Positions 9,193 through 18,855 of a stretch of 58,221 bases of DNA are shown here, piece by piece. Position 1 is the first letter of the stretch, and every line of letters starts with the position of its first letter. The notes beneath the pieces are model-generated. The model saw only the letters and a list, made by a program, of their open reading frames with translations. It searched no databases and was not told where the DNA came from. A program made the position numbers and the translations under genes. Origin of the DNA: Myxococcales bacterium (GTDB lineage Bacteria; Myxococcota; Kuafuiibacteriia; Kuafuiibacteriales; Kuafuiibacteriaceae); assembly GCA_019634385.1 (NCBI GenBank), contig JAHQVK010000023.1:1-58221 (forward strand), in the 5' to 3' direction.

Positions 9193-9489
9193 CTAAAACG
9201 AAGCCTTCTCTACCGATTTGACAATCTTGGGTACAAAGCTCTTCTTCAACGCTAAGCCTTCGAAATTTAGACTGCTTCGTTGGAGAATATAAAAAGCCTG
9301 AGGTTTCTGGATGCGACCCTCAATAGTGGTCCCCGTCATGCGGATTACCGTCCGACGTCCCCCTGGTCTTTGCTGTGCGTAAGCTGACGAACCAATAGCC
9401 GTTGTTAAAATCACAGGTAAGAGGCACCCGCTTGCTACATCTCGGCATCGCTTTAAGAAACTACCTACTCTACTACTTCGTTGACACAT
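9193..9489 (-). CDS. Small secreted protein of unknown function in the Glt-like run
   Basis: A 98-residue protein with a Sec signal peptide (hydrophobic CLLPVILTTAIGSS, cleavage expected after AYA near residue 39). The mature part is about 60 residues and contains TVIRMTGTTIEGRIQKPQAFYILQ. No family is recognised with certainty. It sits 10 bp after the TPR lipoprotein and 21 bp before the FHA/TonB-like gene, so it is almost certainly co-transcribed with the envelope complex. The short beta-rich mature part suggests a periplasmic accessory subunit, which is inference. Confidence 0.65.
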   Translation of the reverse strand: MCQRSSRVGSFLKRCRDVASGCLLPVILTTAIGSSAYAQQRPGGRRTVIRMTGTTIEGRIQKPQAFYILQRSSLNFEGLALKKSFVPKIVKSVEKASF

Positions 9490-9499
9490 ATCTGACTAC

Positions 9500-10771
9500 C
9501 TATAGCCTCTCCGACGCAACTTCGTGTTGAGAATGCGACGATTGCTCAGGACCCTTCTTGCGCAGCTCCTGGCGTTTTTCCCGTTCAATAAGTTTTTGGG
9601 TGCGTTTACGTCCTCGATTGGCTTCCACCAGTAGACTTTGAATTTGCGCCTTCTCGTCCTGCGCCAAAGCGAGCTCTTTGGCCAAAAAGCTCTTAAGGTA
9701 GTTCTCAGCGATGCTCCAGCGCTCCAAACGATCAACACCGGACAACTGGTTGTCCAGATGCAAAATGCCCAGATTGTATAAAACGGCATGCGCTTGGCCA
9801 TCTAACTCCAATGACTGCCTGTAGGCCTTTTCGGCCTCTTCATACCGCTTGGCGCCCTTGAGCGCATTGCCTAAATTTTGATAAGCTTCTGGATACTTAG
9901 GGTACAAAGCTATCGCCTGTTCCAAATGGCGAATCGCTGGCTCAAAATTTTGAGCTTCTACCTGAAGCGCCCCCAGATTGTTGTGAATCTCTGGGAGGTC
10001 CGATCGTACTTCCAAAGCCTTTTCGTACGCCTTGAGTGCCTCTGGGTGTTGACCTCGACTGACATATACATTCCCCATCATACTCAAGACTCGAGCATCC
10101 TGGTTTTTGATCGTTCGAGCACGTTCCAAAACAGATGTGGCCAACTCTTTTTGACCCCTTCGGAGAAAGATATTCGCGAGAACCACCAGCGCGCCAATAT
10201 GCTGCTCGTCTACCTTAAGAATACCTTTGGCTTCACGTTCTGCATTCTCAAGCTGTCCAAGTTTAATCCATATGAGACACAATCTTGCCCTCAGAGCGTA
10301 TGCATCTGGTTTACTTTGTACGGCAGCTTGTAACAACCGAATCGCATCCTCCGTCCGGCCGGTTAAGATGAGTACGTTTGCCAAATTCTCGGTCGCCAAA
10401 TTGTAGTCAGGCTTGATCTCTAGCGCCCGTTGATACGCTGCCTCAGCCTGATCTTCTTGACCCAAGCGTTCATAAATAACCCCCATGTTATAGTGGGGTT
10501 GCGCGGCCTCAGGGTATGCTTTCGCCGCAGATTTCAACTGACCAAGCGCTCGTTGAGGGGCTTTTACCGCTATCTCCGTCGCTGAACGAACCAGCTCTTG
10601 GAGCTCGTCAGCGGTCGACGATGGAGATATCTCCCGAGAACTATCTTTTGCACTAGTGGTTGGCCTTTCCGCGCCCCCTATTGTCTTAGGCGACACCGAT
10701 TGATTCGCGCAACCCTGGCCTAGTAAAGCCCAGATACTCCCCATAAGTATGGACGTCGACCACCTCTTCAT
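9500..10771 (-). CDS. TPR lipoprotein (AglT/GltE-like)
   Basis: A 423-residue lipoprotein. The start is taken as the ATG at 10771, 17 bp after the end of the upstream gene and behind an AAGGATGG site; a longer frame exists but would overlap that gene heavily. The signal peptide ends in a lipobox LGQG-C21. About eight tandem TPR units follow from residue 70 onward (for example HYNMGVIYERLGQ, EIHNNLGALQVEAQ, AYQNLGNALKGAK). The C-terminus is charged. It resembles the TPR lipoprotein AglT/GltE of Myxococcus, which works with PglI/GltG; the FHA/TonB-like gene two genes downstream supports this. Confidence 0.75.
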   Translation of the reverse strand: MKRWSTSILMGSIWALLGQGCANQSVSPKTIGGAERPTTSAKDSSREISPSSTADELQELVRSATEIAVKAPQRALGQLKSAAKAYPEAAQPHYNMGVIYERLGQEDQAEAAYQRALEIKPDYNLATENLANVLILTGRTEDAIRLLQAAVQSKPDAYALRARLCLIWIKLGQLENAEREAKGILKVDEQHIGALVVLANIFLRRGQKELATSVLERARTIKNQDARVLSMMGNVYVSRGQHPEALKAYEKALEVRSDLPEIHNNLGALQVEAQNFEPAIRHLEQAIALYPKYPEAYQNLGNALKGAKRYEEAEKAYRQSLELDGQAHAVLYNLGILHLDNQLSGVDRLERWSIAENYLKSFLAKELALAQDEKAQIQSLLVEANRGRKRTQKLIEREKRQELRKKGPEQSSHSQHEVASERL

Positions 10772-10787
10772 TTCGAAGACCCATCCT

Positions 10788-13700
10788 TCAGTGCGCCAAA
10801 ACAACCAACGCATCATCAGCAAAATGCCGCCATTGAACCATAGAGTCCAAGCCATTCCCAAAAATAAGATCTTTTTGTAACGCAGGCTTTCCCTGTTTTT
10901 GAATTGGAAACTCATTTGGTGCAAACTTATGCAATCCCTCAAGAATACGCTGGGTCCACTGATTGTTAATGCCACCTCGACGAGCTTCTTGGTAGGCCTT
11001 TCTGTATGCATCTTCTGCATTGCTCTCCAAAATAGCGGCTTGGTCTTCAAGCTGGACCCGGTATGCGTCAGCTAGATCAGGATTCCGATCTAAACTTTTT
11101 GGTACTGGTGCAGTAAAGAGCGCTTCGGCAAAGCGATCGTATGAGTGACCGATTCGAAAAGAAGCAGCAACTGTTTGCTCTAATCTCTTATAGGCAAATA
11201 CGTCGGCATAAGCCTGCTGAACTCTCACCTGAACCCGAGCCTTTTTCTTCAGTGCTTCCACCTGCTCGCGCTCAGAACCTGAGATCGCGATCTTGTCGTA
11301 GTCATCAAAAACAAACTCCGCCAGCTCAAAAGAACACTGGGCTGCATATCCGCCGGCCAGACTCTCAACACTCAAGCGTAGCCGCTTAAACAACGCCACG
11401 CACCTTCCAAAGGCACCGCGAGACGCTCTTAGCCTCCCACGCTTTGCTTCCGCCTCACCCATCTTTAAGTAGGCACGCACCAATCTTTCGCGCTGCTGTG
11501 GTGCCTTTTTGTGTTTCTTAACGAAGCCAGATAGGGTCGCGACCATCCCTTCCCATTTTTCCATTTTCTCGTAAACGAGGGCGCTTCGAAAATATACGTC
11601 TCCAGAGTCCGCTCGATTCGGAAAGACAACCGCATAGCGTCTATAAGCTCGGGCCGCCTCTGGGTATCGCTGCATATGTTCCAACACTACAGCCACATTA
11701 AACAACGCATCAGCCCGTTCTTCTGCTTTCGGGTACTTCTTTACTAATGTCTGGTACGCTTCAATAGCGGTTGGGAAGTCGAATCCCTTTTCTGCGCTGA
11801 TTCCCACTCTGAACAACGATCGCGGTGCAAGCTCTGATCCGGGATAATCACGGGAGATGCGCCAATATGTCTTGGATGCGGCATCAAATCGGTTGGCTTG
11901 TTCATAAGCAACGGCAGCGTTAAAAAGCGCTTTGTCAGCGACGTCACTTTGTGGGTTTGCATCCACCAGATCAACGTAAGCCAACGCGGCCTCTTCATAC
12001 TTCGTTTCGGTATTCAATTGTTCAGCCAGCTTGAATTTGGCTCTCAGTCGTACATCACCCAGTGCACTCACAAGCTTCTTACCCCTCGTGCCACTCTGCG
12101 CTGCTCTTTGAGCGATCTCAATGATTCGGCCGGACCATTGATCAACCTTATCCCACTCTTCAGAAGCCAAATAACTCTCAATGATAAGGTTTGCGGAAAA
12201 CTCCGCCACAGTGTGGTCAGGATATTTTTTTATGATCTCCTCGAAACGGCTCCTGGCCTCATCAAATCGATCATGCTTGTAGAATTCTTGGGCGGCTCGA
12301 TACTCGATCGCGGCCCGGTTCTCCCCAGATGTTACCAAAACTAAAAACCGATCGGATGCATCAACCAATGCTTGCCGTGCCGGAGGAAGGGGCTTTGGGC
12401 TAACCGGAAGGGCTTTTCTTTCTTCCGCCTTAAGTACTTTTAGTGTCGGTATCTCACCTTTGTTCTCAAGAGATTCGATACCCTGTTCGTGAGACAACAC
12501 CGCATATAGAGCAGCAGCGGCCAGATGCTTATTATCAATTGCACTGTCTCGAACCTTTGCATACTGCTCCGCTGCCTGTTCATAGGCTTCGGAGTAATAT
12601 AGAGTTTCAGCTAGATAGAAATCAAAATCATACGCGCGATTCGAATCGGGAAAGCGGGTGAGGTAGTCTTGATAAGCAGTAGCTGCTGCTCGATACTGAG
12701 CTATCGACTCCAATCCTTTCCCCTGAGACCTCAAGCTCTGCGCTTGCTGATGCCGAAAGAGTGCAGCGGTGTATAGTGACTTTTCGGTCAATGACCGGGC
12801 CTTCACCAACGCCTCCTGATCTCCCGCATTGGCTGCAATCCAGGAAGATCCAGCACCATAGTCTTTCACCAGTCTTTCCCTGGCTTTCGTAGCAGCATCA
12901 AAGTCCCTCAGCTGCTCATACGCGCGAACTATTTGTACCTGGGCTTCAGGATTGCCACGCGCTCGGGGATACCGCTGAATCATATATTGTAGCGCACTGA
13001 TTGCTTCCTCGTAACGAGTCTGTTCAAACAGTACGTCACCGTACCGTCCCCAAATATCTTGGGCAAAAGTCTCTTTATCTATCGAAAGAAGTCTCGATCG
13101 AGCTTTTGTGAAATCCCCCCATTTTTCATCAGCAAGCGAAATCGCTATATATTGAATCGCCTCCGACCTTAACTCGGACCCAGTTGAACCAGTTTTTGCC
13201 TTCTGTTCATCAGCAAAATGTACAAGCGCGACAAATGAATCGATTGAAGCATCATACTGATCGAGACGATAGTACGTCCAAGCCAACTTGTAGAGAGCTT
13301 TATCGTAGTACGCACTCGGCCCAAAACTAACTACTTGTTGGTATGCATATACAGCTTTCGCGAGAGATTTTTCGCTGTTTCCATCAAAATAAATCTCTCC
13401 AATCCGGGTCCAAACCTCTGGAATAAATTGAGATTCTGGATGACTTTCGACCAAATCCTCAAAAGCAACAAGCGCACTGTTTGTTTCCCCCATTTCACCA
13501 TACGCATAGCCCAGTAGATATCGAGCGGCGTCTGCGAGCCGATAGCGAGGAAATCGCTGCAATAGGGTACGATGCAGCGCAATTGTCTTATCGAAATTCG
13601 GTTCGGGAGCCTCTAACTCTGGTCCGCTAACATCTTCGAGTGCGGAGAGACGATCTTCATAGGCACGACTCTCTTGCAGGAAGTCATCACTCGACTTCTC

Positions 13701-14390
13701 ATAATGCAACTCCGCAAGCCTAAACATGGCATCAGGCGTATATATTGGATCATTGGGATACTTTTTAACGAAAACTTCGAAGCGATCGATCGCTTCTGTA
13801 CGAAGTGACCGCTCATCTGCTTCCAGTTCCTCAATGCGCCTTTCATACTGCGAATCCAGCTGCAGCTTCTCTTTCTCGTATCGCTGGTAAATTAATGACT
13901 TTTGACCAGAAGCGAAAGAATCCACACCCCGCTCATAATATTTCAGCTCCTTTTCCAGGAGCTTTATGGTGTTGTCCTTGGACAAGGACTGGTCGATGTC
14001 CTGAGTTGTAGGTGGCCGGAGGGGTTGATACTCTCCGTCACCGACCCGACGTTCTGCGCCAGCCTCAGCTTCGCCGAAGTTGTCCACAGATTTCGAGGAG
14101 GACGCCACATCATCAGGAGCCAAGGCTGTTCTCCCTGATAACGTGGAGGTGGTGGTCGCGGAATCATTGAGTGTTGGTACATCTGTTGGTGTTGAGAGCC
14201 CCGATGGTGACGCTGCTGCATCACTGGTTTCTGGACTTGCAATAACCCCATCCGCGGTCTCTGCCTGAGTACTTGTCGCGGCAGATTGAGCGAGCACGAT
14301 CGACGATCTCCCAGCAGCCGCCTCAAAGAAGCCACCGACTAAACAGCTCCCCAATAGCCAAAACCGTAGGTCAAGAAACGCTCGGCACAT
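10788..14390 (-). CDS. Large periplasmic TPR protein (AgnA/GltD-like)
   Basis: A 1200-residue protein with an N-terminal signal peptide (hydrophobic WLLGSCLVGGFFEAAAG), a low-complexity Ser/Thr-rich segment (35-90), a coiled-coil stretch (about 130-200, EKELKYYERG...KEKLQLDSQYERRIEELEADER) and then a long TPR solenoid to the end. YbgF/BamD-like repeats such as FVKKYPNDPIYTPDAMFRLA and FEEIIKKYPDHTVAEF recur. It starts 2 bp after the end of the upstream gene. Myxobacterial gliding loci contain a similar large TPR protein next to AglT; equivalence is inferred from order and architecture only. Confidence 0.7.
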   Translation of the reverse strand: MCRAFLDLRFWLLGSCLVGGFFEAAAGRSSIVLAQSAATSTQAETADGVIASPETSDAAASPSGLSTPTDVPTLNDSATTTSTLSGRTALAPDDVASSSKSVDNFGEAEAGAERRVGDGEYQPLRPPTTQDIDQSLSKDNTIKLLEKELKYYERGVDSFASGQKSLIYQRYEKEKLQLDSQYERRIEELEADERSLRTEAIDRFEVFVKKYPNDPIYTPDAMFRLAELHYEKSSDDFLQESRAYEDRLSALEDVSGPELEAPEPNFDKTIALHRTLLQRFPRYRLADAARYLLGYAYGEMGETNSALVAFEDLVESHPESQFIPEVWTRIGEIYFDGNSEKSLAKAVYAYQQVVSFGPSAYYDKALYKLAWTYYRLDQYDASIDSFVALVHFADEQKAKTGSTGSELRSEAIQYIAISLADEKWGDFTKARSRLLSIDKETFAQDIWGRYGDVLFEQTRYEEAISALQYMIQRYPRARGNPEAQVQIVRAYEQLRDFDAATKARERLVKDYGAGSSWIAANAGDQEALVKARSLTEKSLYTAALFRHQQAQSLRSQGKGLESIAQYRAAATAYQDYLTRFPDSNRAYDFDFYLAETLYYSEAYEQAAEQYAKVRDSAIDNKHLAAAALYAVLSHEQGIESLENKGEIPTLKVLKAEERKALPVSPKPLPPARQALVDASDRFLVLVTSGENRAAIEYRAAQEFYKHDRFDEARSRFEEIIKKYPDHTVAEFSANLIIESYLASEEWDKVDQWSGRIIEIAQRAAQSGTRGKKLVSALGDVRLRAKFKLAEQLNTETKYEEAALAYVDLVDANPQSDVADKALFNAAVAYEQANRFDAASKTYWRISRDYPGSELAPRSLFRVGISAEKGFDFPTAIEAYQTLVKKYPKAEERADALFNVAVVLEHMQRYPEAARAYRRYAVVFPNRADSGDVYFRSALVYEKMEKWEGMVATLSGFVKKHKKAPQQRERLVRAYLKMGEAEAKRGRLRASRGAFGRCVALFKRLRLSVESLAGGYAAQCSFELAEFVFDDYDKIAISGSEREQVEALKKKARVQVRVQQAYADVFAYKRLEQTVAASFRIGHSYDRFAEALFTAPVPKSLDRNPDLADAYRVQLEDQAAILESNAEDAYRKAYQEARRGGINNQWTQRILEGLHKFAPNEFPIQKQGKPALQKDLIFGNGLDSMVQWRHFADDALVVLAH

Positions 14391-14392
14391 AA

Positions 14393-16771
14393 CTAGTTGT
14401 CCTCTAATACTCCGCGGAATTCGCTATCCAGTTCACCAGAACGCAGACGAAGCTCCTGAACCAGTTCAGTGACCTCATCGGTTGTTGCCCGTTTGCGAGC
14501 CCACGCCACATCAAGAATACCAACATCCGCCCGGAGCACTAATTGACGAAACCGTTGGCCAACCTTGTCGATAGTCCTGGCCGCTATTGGACTCAACATA
14601 TCATCGGAGACTTGACTCAGCCGTTGATGTTCAATTTCCAGCCTTTCTAGTAAGCGAAATTCTTTTAAAATTTTTGCTCGAATTTCACCAACACGAACCT
14701 CAACTGTTTGATCCAGCTTGTCATGAAGGACCAATAGTTCCTTTTCCAGGGAGCGGAGCACCTTACGCTGCTCGGCTATGCGCATCACCACGCCGAGATG
14801 TGTATCGGATATTCGAGCACGATTAACCTCTATAATGTTTGCCTGCTTATCTTCCCAAGCACCCAAATACTTACCCAGGCGGACCCCGCGGGCCCAACCG
14901 CTATACTCCCCGGCATACATCGCAGAGCGTTTTGCTGCACTCCCAAGTTTTCCTATAGAATTAATTAGAAGTCTCAGTTCGATATCCGCCGCTCGAAGGC
15001 GTTTCTTAGTAATTTCATGCTCTTCGTCATCCATTACTGGTCGATGACGTGCAATCCATATACGTGCAGCGGCCAATTGGGCCTGCATAGATTCTACGCT
15101 GCTACGCTGGAGAAAGACTCGTTGTTGGACCGATGCATATTGTTTTCTCAAGCCTTTTCTGTAGAGCTCGATCGCCTCTGCGCTCAGCGGAAGAGATTGC
15201 AACTGACTTTCGAAGGTCTTTTCACGAAAATAGGCCACCTCAAGTTCAGCCTTAGCCGCTGGAGAAATATATTTTGCGACCAAGCCACGCTCGGCCTCAA
15301 GAAGCTTCTGCCGATAAAACAACGTTCGGTGAAGTAAGGATATAGCTTTGGTGAGTCCATCAGCCAAGCCAGGAAACAGAGCAAATCGTTGTGAACTACC
15401 AAGAGCAACTTCTAAGGTTCGAACCAATTCAATAGACTCTTTTAGCTCCTCTGAGGTCGCGACAAGTGCGCGTCGAACATCAACCGTATCTGAGACATTG
15501 GAGTCACCTAGAGCAAACTGCAAAAAGAGGTCGGGCAAAAGACTCAGTCGACCGAGATCATTCAAGTCAGTCACCACAAGTTCGTCAAAGAAAGCCTGGG
15601 CATCCTTCTTTGATGCTAAGAGTACCTCAAATTCATTTTTTGCACCGCCATAGACATCTACAACCGTTTGAAATATGTCGTAGGCTTGTTTTTTAGCACC
15701 AAGGCGTATCCGCAAATTTCCTTGCAACACGCGAGCTTCGGGAAATAGGAGAGAGTTGGGCGCAGTTGCCATCAAGAGCTCCGTGACGTCCAAAGCAAGA
15801 CGGTACTGACGTTCCTGCTCCGGCGAATTTGCTTGTGAAGCATTGGCAGCCGTCACATGGACCCAAGCCACTTCGTACAACATCTCCGCGAAGTGTACAG
15901 AGTTTCTCGAGATCAACTGATATGCAGACAATGCATTGGGTGTATCACCCAACTCCTGATAAAGCCGGCCGAGGGACAACAAGGAGAGCTCTTGCATCTC
16001 GGAGCCTCGGGTAGCTGAACTGGAAAGTGATAGCGCTCGTTGAAACTCGATGATCGCCTCTGGGTAGAGTTTCAGCTGAACCAAAGCTACTCCAGCATAG
16101 TAAGCCGCAGGGGCTGATATAGATAATCCATGTGGAACCGCCCGAAACTTATTGAGGGCTTGCTTTATTCGATCTTGATCTTTCTTTGCCCCCCTGAGCA
16201 AGGCTTTGCCGTAGACATACTCGATTTTCGAGTCCTCCAGGGCCCCCTTTCCCTTAATACGAGCCATATAAGTATCGATGTTGGTGAAGTTTCCCGTAAT
16301 ACTTGCGACCTCGAGCAGACCAAGCACCACTTGGCTAAGGCTCCGTCCGCCCTCTCGAGTCGCCAGCAGCTCATAATGAACTCTTGCAAGCTTAGGATAA
16401 CCAGATTTGCGCAGACTCTCAGCGAGTAGATAGAGGGCTCTCGGATAGTCGGGATCCGAGCGAAGTTCAGGACGTTCTGCTATATCAGAAAGAATGATCG
16501 CAGCTCGGTAGTGATCCTCCAGTAGAGACTGCACTTCAGCTTCCTTTAAACGCCTCTTTAAGCGCCCGGACTTGGACTCATCAACGAGTTGATAGTCCTC
16601 AGAAATGGAGTTCAACTCATTGTGCAACTCATCACTAACCGTCCGAACCTGATTCAAAATTTTCCGAGCCTCAGTAAGACTAAGGGAGGACGAACCAGCA
16701 ACAGCCAACCATGGCCAGGCCATTAGTCCGGTGGCGATAATGACGCGGCCCAAAAGCTCTGCATACTTCAC
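14393..16771 (-). CDS. Periplasmic TPR/coiled-coil protein of the Glt-like run
   Basis: A 792-residue exported protein with a signal peptide (IIATGLMAWPWLAVAGSS). The first half carries TPR-like helices (RALYLLAESLRKSGYPKLA; AAYYAGVALVQLKLYPEAI; LSLGRLYQELGDTPNALSAY). The second half is mostly long charged helices predicted to form coiled coils (RIAEQRKVLRSLEKELLVLH; FRLLERLEIEHQRLSQ). It overlaps the upstream 238-residue gene by 4 bp and is 2 bp from the downstream TPR gene, showing tight coupling. No specific family is recognised. Confidence 0.7.
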   Translation of the reverse strand: MKYAELLGRVIIATGLMAWPWLAVAGSSSLSLTEARKILNQVRTVSDELHNELNSISEDYQLVDESKSGRLKRRLKEAEVQSLLEDHYRAAIILSDIAERPELRSDPDYPRALYLLAESLRKSGYPKLARVHYELLATREGGRSLSQVVLGLLEVASITGNFTNIDTYMARIKGKGALEDSKIEYVYGKALLRGAKKDQDRIKQALNKFRAVPHGLSISAPAAYYAGVALVQLKLYPEAIIEFQRALSLSSSATRGSEMQELSLLSLGRLYQELGDTPNALSAYQLISRNSVHFAEMLYEVAWVHVTAANASQANSPEQERQYRLALDVTELLMATAPNSLLFPEARVLQGNLRIRLGAKKQAYDIFQTVVDVYGGAKNEFEVLLASKKDAQAFFDELVVTDLNDLGRLSLLPDLFLQFALGDSNVSDTVDVRRALVATSEELKESIELVRTLEVALGSSQRFALFPGLADGLTKAISLLHRTLFYRQKLLEAERGLVAKYISPAAKAELEVAYFREKTFESQLQSLPLSAEAIELYRKGLRKQYASVQQRVFLQRSSVESMQAQLAAARIWIARHRPVMDDEEHEITKKRLRAADIELRLLINSIGKLGSAAKRSAMYAGEYSGWARGVRLGKYLGAWEDKQANIIEVNRARISDTHLGVVMRIAEQRKVLRSLEKELLVLHDKLDQTVEVRVGEIRAKILKEFRLLERLEIEHQRLSQVSDDMLSPIAARTIDKVGQRFRQLVLRADVGILDVAWARKRATTDEVTELVQELRLRSGELDSEFRGVLEDN

Positions 16772-17484
16772 GACTCTGGATTCTCCGAAGGCGACTGATC
16801 TACGGGAACCCGAAGATCTTCGATGACCGAAGTTTCGAACCGGATATTGGGTCGCCGCTGCAACTCGGTTGTGATGCCCCCTCGCTCATACGCTATAGAT
16901 TTCACAACGATTTGTTTGCCCTCTTCTGCTGTAAATGGGTAGCTAGACTTAATTTTGAATTGATAAGCATCAAGATAGGTAAATAGGCCGTGCCCATGTC
17001 CACGATATACGAGGACCACAGACAAATTGTGCGTTCCAGCAGGTATGCTCCCACTGAATAACTCTACCTCTTTGCCACGGGAATCTGTATCACTATCCAT
17101 AGTTTTGAACAACAGGTTTTCCCCGTCTAGGCTGTAACTCATTTCTAAAAGGCGAAATGATGAACCCATATCATTACGATGCGTTATTACCGCGCGGGCG
17201 CTGGATATCACTCCCTCTAAGACCGTCTCACGAAGGAGTACTAACCGGGCTTTGCTTTTGAAAACCTTTTCTTTGAGGGCGTTGACCTTCTCCTCGAGTG
17301 AGCGAACCTCAACACCAAGTTGAGCCGTATCTACCCCCATCTTAGAGGTTTCTAACGCACTTCCATCCGGCCTTTGGGACGGATCCACTTCCTGTGCTTG
17401 CGCATAAGTAGAGGCTAACATGAAGAGTAATATCGTCGTTCTACCCACCTGGCACCATCTCATCGATTTATTGGGAAACGGCAT
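16768..17484 (-). CDS. Exported coiled-coil/beta-sandwich protein
   Basis: A 238-residue exported protein. The signal peptide ends near AYA/AQA at residue 28-30. A short coiled coil follows (about 50-85, VRSLEEKVNALKEKVFKSKA), then a beta-rich domain (about 95-215) with SGSIPAGTHNLSVVLVYRG. Similar proteins of myxobacteria carry misleading database names; I do not assign a function. The start at 17484 is chosen because AGGAG lies 7 bp upstream, although this overlaps the end of rnd by 17 bp. The end overlaps the next gene by 4 bp. Confidence 0.7.
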   Translation of the reverse strand: MPFPNKSMRWCQVGRTTILLFMLASTYAQAQEVDPSQRPDGSALETSKMGVDTAQLGVEVRSLEEKVNALKEKVFKSKARLVLLRETVLEGVISSARAVITHRNDMGSSFRLLEMSYSLDGENLLFKTMDSDTDSRGKEVELFSGSIPAGTHNLSVVLVYRGHGHGLFTYLDAYQFKIKSSYPFTAEEGKQIVVKSIAYERGGITTELQRRPNIRFETSVIEDLRVPVDQSPSENPES

Positions 17485-18652
17485 CTATAATCTCCTGACC
17501 GAGCACATCTGTTCGCCATCTCCCAAGACCTTCTACGCTCCGAAGCTCAGCAATAGTATGTGGCGCAGCTCTAGCAATTCGTTCCAGTTGCTGATTGGTC
17601 AGCAAAAATCCTGGTTCTAAGCCCAAAGAGACAGACCATCGCTGTCGTCCTTCTTTCAGACGCCGTAATCGTTCGCGATCCTCACTACGCATAGGTGTTG
17701 CCTTAGAGCCAGGTGAAGATACTTTTTGCGGGCGCTGGCTCCCTGGGTCGGGGGCTTCGATGCCTTCTTTCACCGCTCGATAAAAACTATCTCGGTCGAC
17801 ACTTGATTGAAGAAAATGGAAGCCACCAATCTTTTTAATTAGATTTTGCCCATGCGCATCCGCTGCCTTCGCAATCTTAGCCAGATGCTCTGGACGCGCC
17901 ACTCGGAAGCTAGCGATATTTTTTCGCTCCGCTTCTTGTTCTCTCCATTTCCACAAAGTATTCATCACTGCCCGCCCTCGCCGACCTAAGTTCTTAGCCG
18001 CCTTTACCTTGCGCCAACTTTGCTCATCAAAAGACTTTGTCGTGGGCTCTACAGAACACACCCGTTCGCACTCCTCTATATGCCAATCTAACCGACCAAC
18101 CTTTTCGAGCATGGTGCTCAATCTGTGCCGAAGCGGAATCAACCACTCAACATCCTGTCGCGCATACCGGAGCTGATTGAGCTCAAGAGGTCTTTTTGAC
18201 CAATCTGATCGCTGCTCACCCTTATCTATATTGATACTCAGGCAAGTGGCTAATACGTCTTTCAAGCCGGCACATGGTAGCCCCAATACGCGGGCAGCTA
18301 CGGCCGTATCAAATATACTTACTAGTTGGATGGAGAAATCTCTCTTAAAGGCACGAACTTCGTTATCACCGGCATGCAGAACGAGTGTAGGAGTATTTCG
18401 AGTCAGCACCTGAGCCAACGAGTTAGGCAATCCATGCGTGAGAGGGTCAAAGAGCCAATCCTCTTCTTCTGTAGCCAACTGAATGAGACACACTCGTTCC
18501 AGATAGGCGTGATAGCTATCAGTCTCAATATCAAGCGCTAGATAAGGAGCCTTCATCAGTCTCGCGATCACGTCAGCCCGGCCCGGGTCTAACACGCTTA
18601 TCGGTCGAGCCTTTTCGGCCTGTAGCTGTGTTGTTGGACCCAAATCGACCAT
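17468..18652 (-). CDS. rnd: Ribonuclease D
   Basis: A 394-residue 3'-5' exoribonuclease of the DEDDy superfamily that trims tRNA and other RNA 3' ends in the cytosol. The N-terminal nuclease domain has D41-I-E43 (LALDIETDS), a middle Asp in HAGDNEVRAF, and the final motif YARQDVEWL with the Tyr and Asp of DEDDy. The C-terminal half has HRDC-like helices (LWKWREQEAERKNIASFRVARPEHLAKIA). It is the first gene of the minus-strand run, 203 bp from the divergent nucleotidase gene. Sharing a transcript with envelope TPR genes is unusual. Confidence 0.9.
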   Translation of the reverse strand: MVDLGPTTQLQAEKARPISVLDPGRADVIARLMKAPYLALDIETDSYHAYLERVCLIQLATEEEDWLFDPLTHGLPNSLAQVLTRNTPTLVLHAGDNEVRAFKRDFSIQLVSIFDTAVAARVLGLPCAGLKDVLATCLSINIDKGEQRSDWSKRPLELNQLRYARQDVEWLIPLRHRLSTMLEKVGRLDWHIEECERVCSVEPTTKSFDEQSWRKVKAAKNLGRRGRAVMNTLWKWREQEAERKNIASFRVARPEHLAKIAKAADAHGQNLIKKIGGFHFLQSSVDRDSFYRAVKEGIEAPDPGSQRPQKVSSPGSKATPMRSEDRERLRRLKEGRQRWSVSLGLEPGFLLTNQQLERIARAAPHTIAELRSVEGLGRWRTDVLGQEIIDAVSQ

Positions 18653-18855
18653 CGAAGCGACTCAATCGCTCTTTCGAGGATAGGGGGTCAAGTCGCGGAC
18701 TTGGTTCACCAACAGACCGCCACCGGACCGGAAACGCTGAACAGCGAGCTGCCTGATGAATCCGGCAACAAGCTACCGATCCACACATCGAAAAGTTACC
18801 CAAGAGCACCAGGGGCACATTCCATTGTGCACTCCATCGTGAAACAACCAAACTC

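Noticed and set aside
9500-11050. Longer 516-residue start for the TPR lipoprotein
   Set aside because: It would overlap the upstream 1200-residue gene by more than 250 bp and hide the lipoprotein signal, so the ATG at 10771 is used.
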